The notes beneath the pieces are model-generated. The model ran no database searches. It saw only the letters and a list, made by a program, of their open reading frames with translations, and was not told the DNA's origin. From Hondaea fermentalgiana (Eukaryota; Sar; Bigyra; Thraustochytrida; Thraustochytriidae): a DNA stretch of 30,219 nucleotides. Below, piece after piece: positions 13,909-23,926 of this stretch (within the stretch, counting starts at the first letter, position 1; each line of letters opens with the position of its first letter). The stretch covers positions 151,248-181,466 of the forward strand of contig NPFB01000163.1 in the NCBI GenBank assembly GCA_014084085.1, written 5' to 3'. The translations under genes and the position numbers were made by a program.

Positions 13909-15225
13909 TCAAGCGTTGAGCTGCTCCGAGCGACGAAAGAGGGCGTCCGTCACGAGAGACATGTCTTGCAGAACGTTGAGCGATGCATCATACGTTGTAT
14001 CGGAAATAGGCTCCTCAAAAACCACAAGCTCTCCGGTACCCTGATCGAGAATACCACGGAACTTCTTGTCGAGAATCATCTGCGAGAGCTTGGACTCTAC
14101 CTCGCGCAAGGGCAAGTCGATGAGCTTGGCCACGTGTGCGATTTCAACGCGCGAAAAGGGCTCGATGAGACGGACAAGGTTCTGCTCGAGGAGGTTCGCC
14201 TGCAAGTCTTGGAGATGCCGCTGCACGAGAGCATCGTGGTCAATCTGGGCAGAGTACTTTTTCAGGACAGCGTCAAACTCGTGCAGCGAGCGAGCCTTGT
14301 AGGCGCGCGCGATGGCACGCATCGCCTCGATATCCTCACCAGTGTAGGGCATGGTCTTCTTCTGGTTCAAGATCGTGGGAACCTCGTCGCCCTGGCCGTG
14401 CATGATCTTACACAGCAACATGTACTTGAGGCAGCTTTGAGCACGCGGGTCCTGAAGGGTCGAGAGACCCTCAAAGGCCTCAAAAAAGTAAGAGTACGCC
14501 GTGCGAAAGTCCTTCTCATCCGCATTGAGAATGCCTCCCTGCATATCGATTTCGCCTTGCAACATCGGACCCACGTAAATGGAGTTGCTCACGGACCTCG
14601 CAGCCGTCAGCGACGACTTGGCGCGGGGCAAGTTTCGCAGCGCATGGTGCACGCGGGACTCGATCAAAAAGATCTCAACCAGCAGCTGCTTGTCATCGAG
14701 CTTCTTGACCTCCGTCTGGAGCTCTGCCAAGAGTTTGAGCGCCTGCTGAAAGCGACCGGTGCTCAGATACAGGTTGGCGAGACGTGTCTGGATTCGCTGT
14801 CGCAAAAACGCGCGCCTTTCCTCGATGCACCACTGCACGTACTCGTTGCAAAGATTCACCTGGGCCTCCTCGGTGCCCGGGATCTTGGCCATGGAATCAA
14901 TCACCGTGCGCACAATCTTGGCGGTCTTCGCCTTGGGAAGCGCGCCAAATCGCGGCCGCACCTGCTTCAGCAGCTTCACCAAGGCCTCTGTGCGTCCGAG
15001 CTTGGCGTACAGCCCGCAAAGGTGGATGAGCGACCATTCTTCGTACTTTGTCATGGGCACATCCACCTGCCCCTCCGCGGCATCCAGGATCACTTCGTAA
15101 CCTTTCGCGGCGCCTTCCGGGTCGCTCTTCTCGAGCTCCACCAGGCCCTCGAACTCCTCGCGCTCCTCCTCGGTGGCCTCCGGCTCGCCGCCGTGGCCTT
15201 CGACCTCCATGGGCGCCGCCGGCAT
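13909..15225 (-). CDS. RPN6: 26S proteasome regulatory subunit Rpn6 (PSMD11)
   Basis: The product is 438 aa from the ATG at 15225; a TTG-initiated extension to 15243 was not used. Rpn6 is a lid subunit of the 19S regulatory particle that clamps the lid and ATPase ring to the 20S core. The alpha-helical TPR-like solenoid (about 40-300) is followed by a PCI domain (about 310-404). Blocks that match animal PSMD11 closely include TAYSYFFEAFEGL, LKYMLLCKIM, NLLEQNLVRLIEPFSRV and KLSQMILDKKFRGILDQG. Length agrees with the family (about 420-435). A (GCT)n tract lies just upstream. The gene is divergent from IQUB. The assignment is secure. Confidence 0.96.
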   Translation of the reverse strand: MPAAPMEVEGHGGEPEATEEEREEFEGLVELEKSDPEGAAKGYEVILDAAEGQVDVPMTKYEEWSLIHLCGLYAKLGRTEALVKLLKQVRPRFGALPKAKTAKIVRTVIDSMAKIPGTEEAQVNLCNEYVQWCIEERRAFLRQRIQTRLANLYLSTGRFQQALKLLAELQTEVKKLDDKQLLVEIFLIESRVHHALRNLPRAKSSLTAARSVSNSIYVGPMLQGEIDMQGGILNADEKDFRTAYSYFFEAFEGLSTLQDPRAQSCLKYMLLCKIMHGQGDEVPTILNQKKTMPYTGEDIEAMRAIARAYKARSLHEFDAVLKKYSAQIDHDALVQRHLQDLQANLLEQNLVRLIEPFSRVEIAHVAKLIDLPLREVESKLSQMILDKKFRGILDQGTGELVVFEEPISDTTYDASLNVLQDMSLVTDALFRRSEQLNA

Positions 15226-16163
15226 CTTCTCCCGCGACGGCAATCTCGCTGCTGCTGCTGCTGCTGCTGCCGCGCCGTCGAGCTTCCGCTGTCACCCGGG
15301 CCTCTCTCTCCTTTCCGCCGCTGCTCCTGCTCCTGCTCGCGCTCGCCGCACGTCCGCCCGCCTCGAGCCCGTCGCTCTCGACGCCGCTCTGCTCGACGTT
15401 GTTGTTCTCGTTCTTCGCCTCGGCCGCAACCGGCCGGCCCCTATAGGGCCCACTTGCGCCCCGCGCATTTTCCACTTGCAAACCTCGATACCCACTTGCG
15501 CCGCGGCGGTTTCCGCACTTGCGCCAAGCGAAGCGGCGAAGCTTCTCCGCCCCGGCGCCGATCTGCGAAAAGGACCTGTGCAGAATAGGTCTCTTTTGCA
15601 TTGAAGATCCGCCAGTGAGCGAGCCTTAGCAGCGTTCTCAACAGAACGCCGAGATCCGTTGAGAACGAGCGAGACCACCGGCAGCGTCGAGAAAAGCGGA
15701 GCGAGTTTCGAGCACGAATGAGGCCGCTGCAGGCCTCGAAGTGAGTGAGGCTCGATAAGTCAAGTGAGTTTATGTATGTATGTATGTATGCCTTGGTGTG
15801 CCCGAAAAGAAGTCGGCATTGGAGAGAAGAAGACGTTGGGGAAGTGCAAGTGAGAGTGAGCGCGCGTCCGTATTGAAGAACCATAAATAGAAGAAGGAAA
15901 AGAAGAACAAAGCTGAGGCACGTGCGCCCGAGCTTCTTCACCTTGTCTGGAGACTCAAGTTGCGCGAGGCAACATTGCTGCTCTTTCACAAGGCGCACGA
16001 ACAGCAAATCGGCGTGTGCGAGAAAAGATAGAGCGAGCAAACGAGTGGGCGAGTAGGCGCGCCGTACCGAAGGCTTCGTTCGCACCAAATCGACAGCGTG
16101 CGCACAAGGGCCAACTGATTGTGTCGTCTCGAATCGTGTCGTCTCGTGTTGCGTCTCTTAAAG
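15226..16163. promoter_or_regulatory. Divergent promoter region between RPN6 and IQUB
   Basis: The 938-bp head-to-head spacer holds, from the RPN6 side: a (GCT)7 tract (15248-15270); a cluster of CACTTGC motifs (15437-15526); a 10-bp inverted repeat, CGTTCTCAAC / GTTGAGAACG, with a 15-bp loop (15633-15667); and a (TATG)5 tract (15771-15790). A plus-strand frame antisense to RPN6 extends into it but is considered a shadow. Confidence 0.55.
15437..15526 (+). promoter_or_regulatory. Four CACTTGC motifs at ~two-turn spacing beside a CCCTATAGGG palindrome
   Basis: CACTTGC begins at 15451, 15473, 15493 and 15516, giving spacings of 22, 20 and 23 bp. The palindrome CCCTATAGGG (15439-15448) abuts the first. 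A related composite, TATAGGCCCTACTTGCG, occurs at 11956-11972. Regular, same-face spacing suggests binding sites, possibly core-promoter elements. Confidence 0.4.
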
Positions 16164-17720
16164 ATGACTGACGTCGAAGAAAAGGAGGCGCACGCAGGAG
16201 AAGGCGAAGAGAAGCACCAAGACGACGAAGCAAAGGCTCGCGACGAGAGTGACGAACAAAAGACGGCCCCTGCAGGGCCCGTGACGCTACGCTTCAGAAT
16301 CCAACCCGAAGGATTTCCCCATTTACTCGATGTCGAGCCAAGTTGCCCCATCAAGGAAATCAAGGAAAGGCTCGGACAAGATTTGCAGCTTCCGACCGAG
16401 GCTCTTCAGCTCAAGGGATGCGGGCTCGAAAGCGCAACATCCGTGAGTCACCTCAATCCGGGCACTGAACACGATGTCGAAGTGCATATCATACGCGAAA
16501 TCGCCGCAGCTGCAAGCACGTACAAAATGCCCGAAACCCTCGAGGTGGTCATTCACTACGATGAAGACGAAGACCTCCCAAGCAGAACGGTCAGCGTAAA
16601 AATTGTTCGTGAGGACCTCGAAACCCAGAAACCGTATCTAGGCGGGTACCGAAACAAAAAGACGGGTGCCGTCTATCATCATGCCTTTACCCAGCGCGAG
16701 TCCGAAAAGCTTCGCGAGGCCCAAGCAGCGCAGGCGGCAGGCGACGATTCTGTCAAATACACGCGCGAGACGCAGACCGCTGTGGAGGTGTCCTGCTCGG
16801 CGCAAACGCGCCGAGAGACCGGTACCCAAATGAAAAGGTCCGACCTGCATGTCGACGAAGCAAAAGACAAAACCATTAACCCGCGAGAGGACTACTTTGA
16901 CTCCGAGCAGTCGTACGCTCTCAAGGTGCAAGCCTCAATCTCCTTGCAGCGATTCTGGCGCGGTTTCATGGCACGGTGTCTCGCGCACACCATGCGCGAT
17001 CGTATTGCGACAAGGCAGCTCGAGCAACGCAAGTTACGAGAACGCAGGGAACGCGAGGAAAAGGAGCAGCACGAGCGGGAGGTTCAACGTCGCATGCACC
17101 CCACCACCGCCGCTGATTTCGAAGTCCTTTATAATGAGCTCGATAATTGGCGGCAGCACGAGACGACTCGCATCAAGTCGTCAACGAAGCTTACTCCAGA
17201 GCAAAAGCAACTCGAGCTCGAGGAGCTCTTGCGAAAGGAAACCAAACTTCTGCAGACCATTGATCGCCTCAAGCTTACCGCGCATCACGAGAACAAGTCA
17301 AAGCGCATCGACAAGCTCCTCTCCATGATGGCCACCCCGAAAAAATGGCAACTCTCCGACGGAGATGTAACGTTGGTGCATACCCCCTTCACAACGCGAG
17401 CGCAAGAGCTTGCGGACCTTTACAAGGGCCTCGGTGCAACGGGTCTTTCCGTTGATGAGCGCCTCGATATTTTACTGCATGTAAAGTGGACCGCGAAGGA
17501 ATTCCCTTGCGACCTTACGCGAGATCTCATCGATCTCATTGATCGCGAGGCCGATCTCCTGAATCGCGGTCGTTCCGAATCGTTGATGCATGGTTTGCGT
17601 AAACGCATTTCTACGCTGTTCCTACAGTTTATCGAGACTCCTGAGTTCAACCCTGAAGCGGCAAGATTCCTTCAAGTCCCATCGGACCTTTTACGCCGTC
17701 CTCAAATCATGCCCAAATAA
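16164..17720 (+). CDS. IQUB: IQ motif and ubiquitin-like domain protein (IQUB), radial-spoke adaptor
   Basis: The product is 518 aa from ATG 16164; an upstream TTG frame was not used. IQUB is an axonemal protein associated with radial spoke 1 of motile cilia. Domains: acidic N-terminus; ubiquitin-like fold (about 40-110, LKGCGLE near 83-89); IQUB-specific block KPYLGGYRNKKTGAVYHHA (156-174); RETQT repeats; one IQ motif (about 255-280, SLQRFWRGFMAR); coiled coil (about 283-310); and the long conserved C-terminal region (PTTAADFEVLYNELDNWR, PKKWQLSDG, DERLDILLHVKWT, GLRKRISTLFLQFIETPEFNPEAARFL). It is shorter than human IQUB mainly at the N-terminus. The organism therefore probably makes flagellated cells. 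It converges on the TRP-like gene with 76 bp between stops. Confidence 0.95.
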   Translation: MTDVEEKEAHAGEGEEKHQDDEAKARDESDEQKTAPAGPVTLRFRIQPEGFPHLLDVEPSCPIKEIKERLGQDLQLPTEALQLKGCGLESATSVSHLNPGTEHDVEVHIIREIAAAASTYKMPETLEVVIHYDEDEDLPSRTVSVKIVREDLETQKPYLGGYRNKKTGAVYHHAFTQRESEKLREAQAAQAAGDDSVKYTRETQTAVEVSCSAQTRRETGTQMKRSDLHVDEAKDKTINPREDYFDSEQSYALKVQASISLQRFWRGFMARCLAHTMRDRIATRQLEQRKLRERREREEKEQHEREVQRRMHPTTAADFEVLYNELDNWRQHETTRIKSSTKLTPEQKQLELEELLRKETKLLQTIDRLKLTAHHENKSKRIDKLLSMMATPKKWQLSDGDVTLVHTPFTTRAQELADLYKGLGATGLSVDERLDILLHVKWTAKEFPCDLTRDLIDLIDREADLLNRGRSESLMHGLRKRISTLFLQFIETPEFNPEAARFLQVPSDLLRRPQIMPK

Positions 17721-17796
17721 TGAGTGAAACTAAAAAAACTAAATGATAAAAACCACTCTCTCAACTTATTGACCACGTCTCCCAGAATTCTAAACC
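17721..17796. terminator. 76-bp convergent 3' junction of IQUB and the membrane-protein gene
   Basis: Only 76 A/T-rich bases separate the two stop codons, so the 3' UTRs must overlap or be very short. AAATGATAAAAA at 17741-17752 may serve polyadenylation of IQUB transcripts. Confidence 0.4.
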
Positions 17797-20103
17797 TCAA
17801 CGTTGAGTCAAACTTGTCTGCGCATGCGTCTTGACTTCGTCCTCATTCGCCAATGAGGGAGTGACAACAGCCATTGAGGGTGTTCCAGCGGCGACAAAGG
17901 AGCTTGAAAGATCAGGATCCTCATGATTGACGTCCTCCTCAACTTTGCCTTGCGCGTCGACGCCTCCAAAAGACCCTGCATGATCGTGTGCAGTCGCGTC
18001 GTCCACGTCGCTGTCGCTGTTCCTACAGGCTTCGCTGTCGCTTCCGTTATCTTCCTCTTCCTTATCGCCCACGACAACTGTTGAGGAAGTGCGTCCGCGA
18101 GTTCGCACGCTCTGAGGTGGCGACGACGCATCCATGAAAGAGGTTTGCATTTTGTCCGCAGCCATGCGCTTGTTCGAGTCGGAAGGAGATCGCATATTCC
18201 CCTCGAGATCATCCGCCTTTCCTTGCTGATCGTTGCGATTTCGTGCTTCGCGCCAGCGATGAAAACACTGACTCATGACGACAAGCAGCAGAAAGACAAA
18301 GGAAAGCACGGTGAGACCAATCTGCAACTTTCCGAGCTCATCCATTGTACTGTCCGAAAAAGGCTGTGGACTGGTTGCAAAAATGACCAGCAAAGTCGTG
18401 TTTGCCAAGCAAAGCACGGCGCCCAGAATAGCAATTTGATTCGTGCGCGCATACTTGTAAGGACGCACATATACGATGATGAGAAGATAGCTTGTGTTGA
18501 CCACCATAAAGAGGCTCGCTTGCAAAGGTGTGGGTCGCGTGATAAGCCCAACAAAGATGCCACGAAAGGCATTTCCTAGGACGCGCACGATCCAGAACAG
18601 ACGCGAATGCTCCTTCCAATCAATTGTGAGGGAGTGAAATGTCTCAGAGGGCGCAACCTGCTTGGTGTATCTATACCCAACATGAAGCCACACCACGCCG
18701 AGCGAAAACATACCAAAGGCCAAGAGACCTAGACAGGCGCGGATGGCGACGTCATTTTCGCGCGAGGTCAGAAAGAGAAGGTACAATGTGTATGACGATA
18801 GCGCCATGACCGGGTACGCCATCAGGTACGGGACGCGGACGCCTGCCTCACGCACACAAGCATACCACATGGTCAACCCCTTTTTTCTCACCTGAACACC
18901 AATGTACGCCAGCGTGCAAATGATTGTGACAACGAGACACTCGCAGAGCAAAAGGCTGGGGTTCAAGGCCGCCAAGTCCGCAAAATAAGTGACGCCATTG
19001 CTCGCCTCGTCTATTGCATTCAGCCGTCTCATACGTCGGCCATCGTCGGGCGTTTTCGGGGTGGAAGAGACTGAAAAAATACACATTGTCCAGCCTAGCG
19101 AGCTTGCAAACGCCGAGTATTCGGCAGGAGAAGATGGGAGAAAGAGCAAGGCTCCAGTGAATGCCGACTGCCCCACCTCAAGCACCTGCATGATCAGAAA
19201 TCCGTCTCCCAGAAAGACACTGAACCCAAAGCTCAGGCTTAATAGTACAGTTGAGGAGATGGATGCTGGTGTCCAGCGAGGAGGAATTCCGTCATCGTCG
19301 TCAAGAGAATCGTCAATTCCATCCGCATCCCATGGAATGCAAAGGCCAGTGTCACTCTCGTTGTTAGTCGATAGAGCACAAACGCTCGCTAGAGATGCAG
19401 CTTTTGCGATCCCGTGCTCGCAGGGTTCTCCGACTCTGCAAGGTTGGAGAGCGTCGATCTCTTCGATAAGCGGCGAAACACAGACGCCCATTTCGTTGCC
19501 ATCGGCAAAATAACCGCACCATAGCTCATCTTCGCAGTCTGCAGCGAGCTTGCACCCCATGCCGAGACTACAACGTGACGTACAAATTGACCCGCCGCAA
19601 TCTGTGTCCGTCTCGCCATTGGCGAAACTTTGGATCTCATCCGAACACAACCCAGGTCGCGCTGCGTCGGGTCGTTGCGTTGGCTGCATTGTTGGCTGAA
19701 GGGTCGTTGGCAAACGCGTTGGGATGGCCGTGGGCTTGGACGTGGGTTGCGAGGTTGGCTGGGCTGTTGGCAGGGCTGTCGGTTGTAAAGTTGGCTTTGG
19801 TGTTGGCTGTGAAGTCGGTTCTGGAGTTGGCGAGGGTTTCCTTGTCGGCTTCTTGGTGGGCTTGGCCGTCGGTTGCAGCGTCGGAGGCACCTCTGTGATT
19901 GGTTGTTTGGTTTGTATAGTGGTTGGGGATGGAGTTGGAGAGACCTTTGTGACTGCGACAGTCGGCTTGGGTGTCTCTTGCGGCACATCCTGAACAAAAG
20001 TCGGCTTGGGTGTGATAGCGACCTGGCCTTTAGAATTCTCCAAGCCCAGTAAAATATTGACGGCGAGGGCCAGGAGCACAACGCCACGCGCTCGAACCAT
20101 CAT
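17797..20103 (-). CDS. PT-rich, Cys-rich multi-pass membrane protein, TRP/Flc-like
   Basis: The start was set at the ATGATG at 20103 because a signal peptide (VVLLALAVNILLG, within residues 1-27) follows directly; the frame is open to 20730 but that extension looks non-coding. The 768-aa product has a PT-repeat stalk (about 28-145, KPT/QPT units), a Cys-rich ectodomain (153-255, with NGETDTDCGG), about eight or nine transmembrane spans (about 281-610), and a long acidic cytosolic tail. The motif VRPYKYARTNQIAILGAVL (546-564) and the Cys-rich/TM layout recall fungal TRP-like/Flc and polycystin-related proteins. It is probably a surface channel or transporter; the ligand is unknown. The stalk-plus-DCGG combination is what I expect in stramenopiles. 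Confidence 0.8.
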   Translation of the reverse strand: MMVRARGVVLLALAVNILLGLENSKGQVAITPKPTFVQDVPQETPKPTVAVTKVSPTPSPTTIQTKQPITEVPPTLQPTAKPTKKPTRKPSPTPEPTSQPTPKPTLQPTALPTAQPTSQPTSKPTAIPTRLPTTLQPTMQPTQRPDAARPGLCSDEIQSFANGETDTDCGGSICTSRCSLGMGCKLAADCEDELWCGYFADGNEMGVCVSPLIEEIDALQPCRVGEPCEHGIAKAASLASVCALSTNNESDTGLCIPWDADGIDDSLDDDDGIPPRWTPASISSTVLLSLSFGFSVFLGDGFLIMQVLEVGQSAFTGALLFLPSSPAEYSAFASSLGWTMCIFSVSSTPKTPDDGRRMRRLNAIDEASNGVTYFADLAALNPSLLLCECLVVTIICTLAYIGVQVRKKGLTMWYACVREAGVRVPYLMAYPVMALSSYTLYLLFLTSRENDVAIRACLGLLAFGMFSLGVVWLHVGYRYTKQVAPSETFHSLTIDWKEHSRLFWIVRVLGNAFRGIFVGLITRPTPLQASLFMVVNTSYLLIIVYVRPYKYARTNQIAILGAVLCLANTTLLVIFATSPQPFSDSTMDELGKLQIGLTVLSFVFLLLVVMSQCFHRWREARNRNDQQGKADDLEGNMRSPSDSNKRMAADKMQTSFMDASSPPQSVRTRGRTSSTVVVGDKEEEDNGSDSEACRNSDSDVDDATAHDHAGSFGGVDAQGKVEEDVNHEDPDLSSSFVAAGTPSMAVVTPSLANEDEVKTHAQTSLTQR

Positions 20104-20768
20104 TGCTATTGTCCTCCACTGGCTGTCTGTCTGCCTAATTGGATCTCGAGTTTCGACTCTGCCGTGAAGTCCATGTAAGACCCATCCTAGAAACTGAGCT
20201 CGTGTAACAGGTGACAAATGAGCAGCCGGTCTCATTGGCGTTACGCATCTATGCACAGGATCTCTCGGGGACATGTGGGACGAATGTGTCCCGCGAGGGT
20301 GGCCAACTTGTCCTCCGTGCCCATTCGCAGATTCAGCATGGCCTGGCCACGACGGCAGCAGCTGGCAGATGTAGCGGCACCACCACCCTGCTATCGTCTT
20401 GATGCACGGCTCGCCAGTCGTCTCCGTGGCCCGTGCGGTCATCAATGCTCGCGCTGCGTAGCCATGGGCCATGAAGGTTCGAGTGCCCAAATGGGGACCA
20501 CCTCTTGTATGGGGCAGGGCGGACAGACGGGTTCTCTGTCCCTCTTTGAGGACCATGAAAGAATGTATCCACATGCCGCGTTCGATCACGGCACGGCGCG
20601 GGGGTAGATTGCATAAGCAGCCTTGCGTAACGAGATGTGAGGAGCATACACGACGACATGAGCCAAGCTTGCTCAAAAGCGGTCTGAGGGAAGCAAGGTT
20701 TGATATCCTGCGAAGCATCTTTTCTGCCACATTGGATCGGTGGAGGTGAACGTAGCAGCTGAAAATGG
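20104..20768. other. Upstream stretch, no confident gene
   Basis: These 665 bp lie between the membrane-protein start and the right arm. Frames are open on both strands for 300-630 bp, but none encodes anything recognisable, and the minus frame's residues (many His, Arg, Cys, Trp) look like translated non-coding DNA. It probably holds the promoter of the membrane-protein gene. Confidence 0.45.
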
Positions 20769-20909
20769 TGAGGCTAGAATTTTAAAGTAATCAAGTCAAG
20801 GCGAAAGGCAGAAAGAGAACAACAAACAACAACAAATTCTTCAATGGAAATATCATGGGGGAAAACAATATACTGAATACTGCAGAGCTTCTCGGGTCAT
20901 CATCACCGC

Positions 20910-23294
20910 TCAGATAGTTCCTGCGCGGATCGCTTGGTCGAGAATGTGTTGCTCAATTTGCTCAGCGACTCTATCAACTGTGTCTTCCTCGGAGCAGTAG
21001 CGGATGTTGAGCAATTTGCTGAGGAATATACTTGGGTTTCCATAGCCCCAGTCCCCATCACGAGACGCGTACTCGGGCTCCATGACAATGGGCACAATTT
21101 GATGTGTACGATGTCTGGTTGCCCAGCTATACTCTACGGAAACATAGTGGGGATCGACAGGCTCCTCATCACACTTATCGAGGTACTCTTGCGTGACGCA
21201 AATTCCAACGAACTGCGAAACCTTCATTGCACCAAGTATGGTTTGCTGGATGGATGAGCCTGGGTGCATGTGCCCGTCGTCGACCCAGGCAGTGATCCCA
21301 CGCTTACGAAGGGACTCCTTCAGCTCAATCACACGTTTGTGTACCCCCTGGTCCGCACCCCATGCATGGCTCAGAAATATATGCGATTCCATGCCTTCCG
21401 AAAGCGGTAGGTGGGTCATATGACGCGTGGCCAATCCGAGACGAGGAAGCCAAAAGCGGTGAAAAGTCTCGCGCGGATTGCTGCAGGCCGGGCGCAGCTG
21501 CTTCAGGAGATCGGCGGCGCTCGAACGCATTAACCCGGCGTCATCGAGAGGGCCAAAAAGAAAGAGAGAGTTTCCTTGGGTGGCGAGGTATAGACGTTCC
21601 ACGCCTCTGAGGATCTCCTCGGTGCCGCAACAAAGTTCCTGCATCCGTTCGCTGTCGAACCTTTGCCAGTTAATCTGGTCGCCAAAGATTTGCGACGTCT
21701 TTGTGAGGTGGCCCTGGGCCTGCTTGAAAACTTCGAAGATCGGGCGCATGACCTCCCGATTATCGACACCTTCGCTATCCTTGCAGATGGCAAGAGGGAA
21801 GACGGGGATGTCGTAGCGAGCCGCTACTCCGAGTTCTAAGAGGCAAAACTCGCTTTGAAAGTACTCTGGAGTCACGATTACCACCATGCAGTTGCAATGC
21901 TTGATGCGCTCAACGTGACGTGCAAAAATCTCCTCTGTTGTGCCGTCCCCAGAACCAAACTCTGGCAAGCCCAAGAGATATGCCCTGCCTTCGCTTGCGT
22001 CCAAGGTGTGGCCTTCCAAGAGCGCGATGGTCTGTTCACTGACGTCTTCATGTCGCGAAACGACACAAATGAGCACCGATCCGGCTGCAGGTTGGCTGTG
22101 GCGTTGGCGCCGACCTGTTGCTTGGCTTAAGCGACGCATCGTGGTTGCTAGAGGGGAGGATCGGCGCGCGAGCCTTGCGGACGACGGTTGAGGCTCTTCT
22201 CTGGTCGAGGGGTTCGGCAAGAGCTCTTCGAGCCTGGGCTCAGCGCAGGACAAGCATAGATCGTAGTCGTCTTTCCTGCAGCTCAAGAGCCAGCTTTGCG
22301 CAGGCTGATATTTTTTGCAGTTGTCACAACGGAACCTCGAGTGAGTGGTGCGAAATGGCCTCAGGGTATGATCGCCGACAAAATGGTTTGACTTGACGCA
22401 CTTGAGTCCAGGCGGGATCTTGATGCGCTCGGTAACGTCCAGCGAATACCAAACGTGTCCAAAACCTTGAACTTTGCAGACCATCTTGGTCATGTCGACC
22501 TTGGTAGCGATGCCCATTTTGCCGAGATATTCGTCCATGATAGACGAGTAGTCCTCTTGAGACCTGAGTTTCTCCAAATTCTTCGTGAGCCGCACGAGAT
22601 TGCCCTCAAAGATGAGCTTGCCGACCGGACGCACCACGAGGAAGGCTCTCATGTTGTACCACCAGTTACCCATCGATGTAACCTGCACTATACTCTGCTC
22701 GCGTCTCACACTGCTCACATAGCCATAAGAACCGCAGTATTCGCCCATGTCGTCAACATACCCGCCATGTCCTTCGGCGAGACGTTCCAGCTCGCTTTTA
22801 CTGACTGCGAGTTGGACATAGTCGCCTTTGAGCAGTTCGCCTCGATCAGGATCCTCGGTGCGGTCTTCCTGCCCGGCCTCTTTGTCTTGCTCCGCTTCGT
22901 TATCTTCATCTCCGGATTCCACGAGCATTTGCAAGATCTTGAGGAGAGCCGCGCCCATATTGTTGCCAGAGCGCGGCGTGCCAAGAGTCTCGGAGGCGCC
23001 TGATGCGGGAGATGAATCCTCGTCTTCGGCGCGCGCGAGGTTTTCTGTGTCGTCTACTTCATCGGTCTCCTCGTCCGCGGGAGAAAGGACGTCTTCATCA
23101 TACCAGAAGCTACCAAAGCGATCAACGGTGACGATGTGGCGCGTGTCGCTGCCGGATCCAAGCGTCAGGACCTCGGTAACACGCCCCACCTCGCCCAGAT
23201 GTCTGCCCATGGCGCGGCCATAGCCCTTGCGCTCCAAGGCGTAGCCATCATTCGTCAGCCGCACCAGGTCGCCTTTCCTGAACCTGCGCGGCAT
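20910..23294 (-). CDS. Mind-bomb-type SH3 repeats, ZZ-like finger and two TIR domains, right copy
   Basis: The start was set at ATG 23294 (MPRRFRKGD) to match the left copy; a 20-residue in-frame extension to 23354 is not shared. The length, 794 aa, equals the left copy. The domain order is the same. The ZZ-like finger reads RFRCDNCKK ... LSCRKDDYDLCLSC, closer to the canonical pattern than the left copy. TIR 1 keeps CLLELG (Glu487) and is about 90% identical to its partner. TIR 2 keeps HIFLSHAWG, ITAWVD and YVSVEY (Glu721) but is only about 72% identical, with its BB-loop/helix-B segment (about 671-690) almost wholly changed. It is divergent from the right GTPase gene. Confidence 0.9.
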   Translation of the reverse strand: MPRRFRKGDLVRLTNDGYALERKGYGRAMGRHLGEVGRVTEVLTLGSGSDTRHIVTVDRFGSFWYDEDVLSPADEETDEVDDTENLARAEDEDSSPASGASETLGTPRSGNNMGAALLKILQMLVESGDEDNEAEQDKEAGQEDRTEDPDRGELLKGDYVQLAVSKSELERLAEGHGGYVDDMGEYCGSYGYVSSVRREQSIVQVTSMGNWWYNMRAFLVVRPVGKLIFEGNLVRLTKNLEKLRSQEDYSSIMDEYLGKMGIATKVDMTKMVCKVQGFGHVWYSLDVTERIKIPPGLKCVKSNHFVGDHTLRPFRTTHSRFRCDNCKKYQPAQSWLLSCRKDDYDLCLSCAEPRLEELLPNPSTREEPQPSSARLARRSSPLATTMRRLSQATGRRQRHSQPAAGSVLICVVSRHEDVSEQTIALLEGHTLDASEGRAYLLGLPEFGSGDGTTEEIFARHVERIKHCNCMVVIVTPEYFQSEFCLLELGVAARYDIPVFPLAICKDSEGVDNREVMRPIFEVFKQAQGHLTKTSQIFGDQINWQRFDSERMQELCCGTEEILRGVERLYLATQGNSLFLFGPLDDAGLMRSSAADLLKQLRPACSNPRETFHRFWLPRLGLATRHMTHLPLSEGMESHIFLSHAWGADQGVHKRVIELKESLRKRGITAWVDDGHMHPGSSIQQTILGAMKVSQFVGICVTQEYLDKCDEEPVDPHYVSVEYSWATRHRTHQIVPIVMEPEYASRDGDWGYGNPSIFLSKLLNIRYCSEEDTVDRVAEQIEQHILDQAIRAGTI

Positions 23295-23374
23295 CTTGGC
23301 TGCCTGTTTGGGTGCCTGGTCTCGTTCTTCTTCGCGAGGCCCTTCTGCAACCACGTTGTCCCTTGCTGCTGCTC

Positions 23375-23460
23375 TGTTCTGATCTGCTTTGCTTTGCGTT
23401 TGCTTTGCTTCGCTTTACTTTGCTTTTTACTTATCTTTCCTTTGCTTGGCTAGGCTTGGC
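23375..23460 (-). repeat. GCAAAG-type purine repeat in the TIR 5' leader
   Basis: On the transcript strand this is a run of degenerate GCAAAGCAAA units placed like the AGCAGAGC repeat of the left gene. Position and purine bias are conserved although the unit differs. Confidence 0.45.
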
Positions 23461-23909
23461 TTTATTGACGCGGAATTGCTTCTCTCTGCTACCTCCTTTT
23501 TCCTCACACCCCCGTTCTCCCCCTGCGTTTGAGCTACCGCCCGTCCACCGAGACTTCGCGAGACGCGCCACAAGCCGGCGCCCGCTGTCGCGCTCTGCGT
23601 CGACCCTCCTTACGCATGACCTCGTGAAAACTAACCTCGCGTGCGGACCAAATCTTTCTTTCCGCCTCGCGGTCGCTGCAGCTGGCAGCGACAGCCTGCG
23701 AGCACGTGCACCCCGGGCCGTGGACACCGGAGCAGGCTGCAGCCGCTCTGCGTCCTGCACGCGCGGCGGACGACCGACCGACCTTGAGGGCAAGTTGTGG
23801 TTTCTGTGGCACTTGGCCTCGGCCCACGAGCGGCCGCGATGAGGTACGCTCGCGTGCGCGTGCGCGTGCACCAGCGTAAGCTGTCAAGCCAGCTGCAGCC
23901 GGGTGACTG

Positions 23910-23926
23910 GCTGAGCCAGGCTCAGC
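23910..23926. promoter_or_regulatory. 17-bp dyad, right-arm counterpart
   Basis: GCTGAGCC, a central A, then the exact reverse complement. It is the conserved core of the 21-bp dyad at 6505-6525. The outer two bases on each side have lost symmetry here. Confidence 0.4.

Noticed and set aside
13966..15588. 540-codon frame antisense to RPN6
   Set aside because: The opposite strand is a full, highly conserved Rpn6. The antisense product is a Leu/His/Arg-rich shadow with no recognisable domain.
15633..15667. 10-bp inverted repeat CGTTCTCAAC/GTTGAGAACG as a terminator
   Set aside because: It lies in a head-to-head promoter region, not at a gene end, and has no U-tract. It is noted only as a possible hairpin.
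20104..20730. 209-codon N-terminal extension of the PT-rich membrane protein
   Set aside because: It would bury the signal peptide at 20103 inside the protein, starts at GTG, and its composition looks non-coding.
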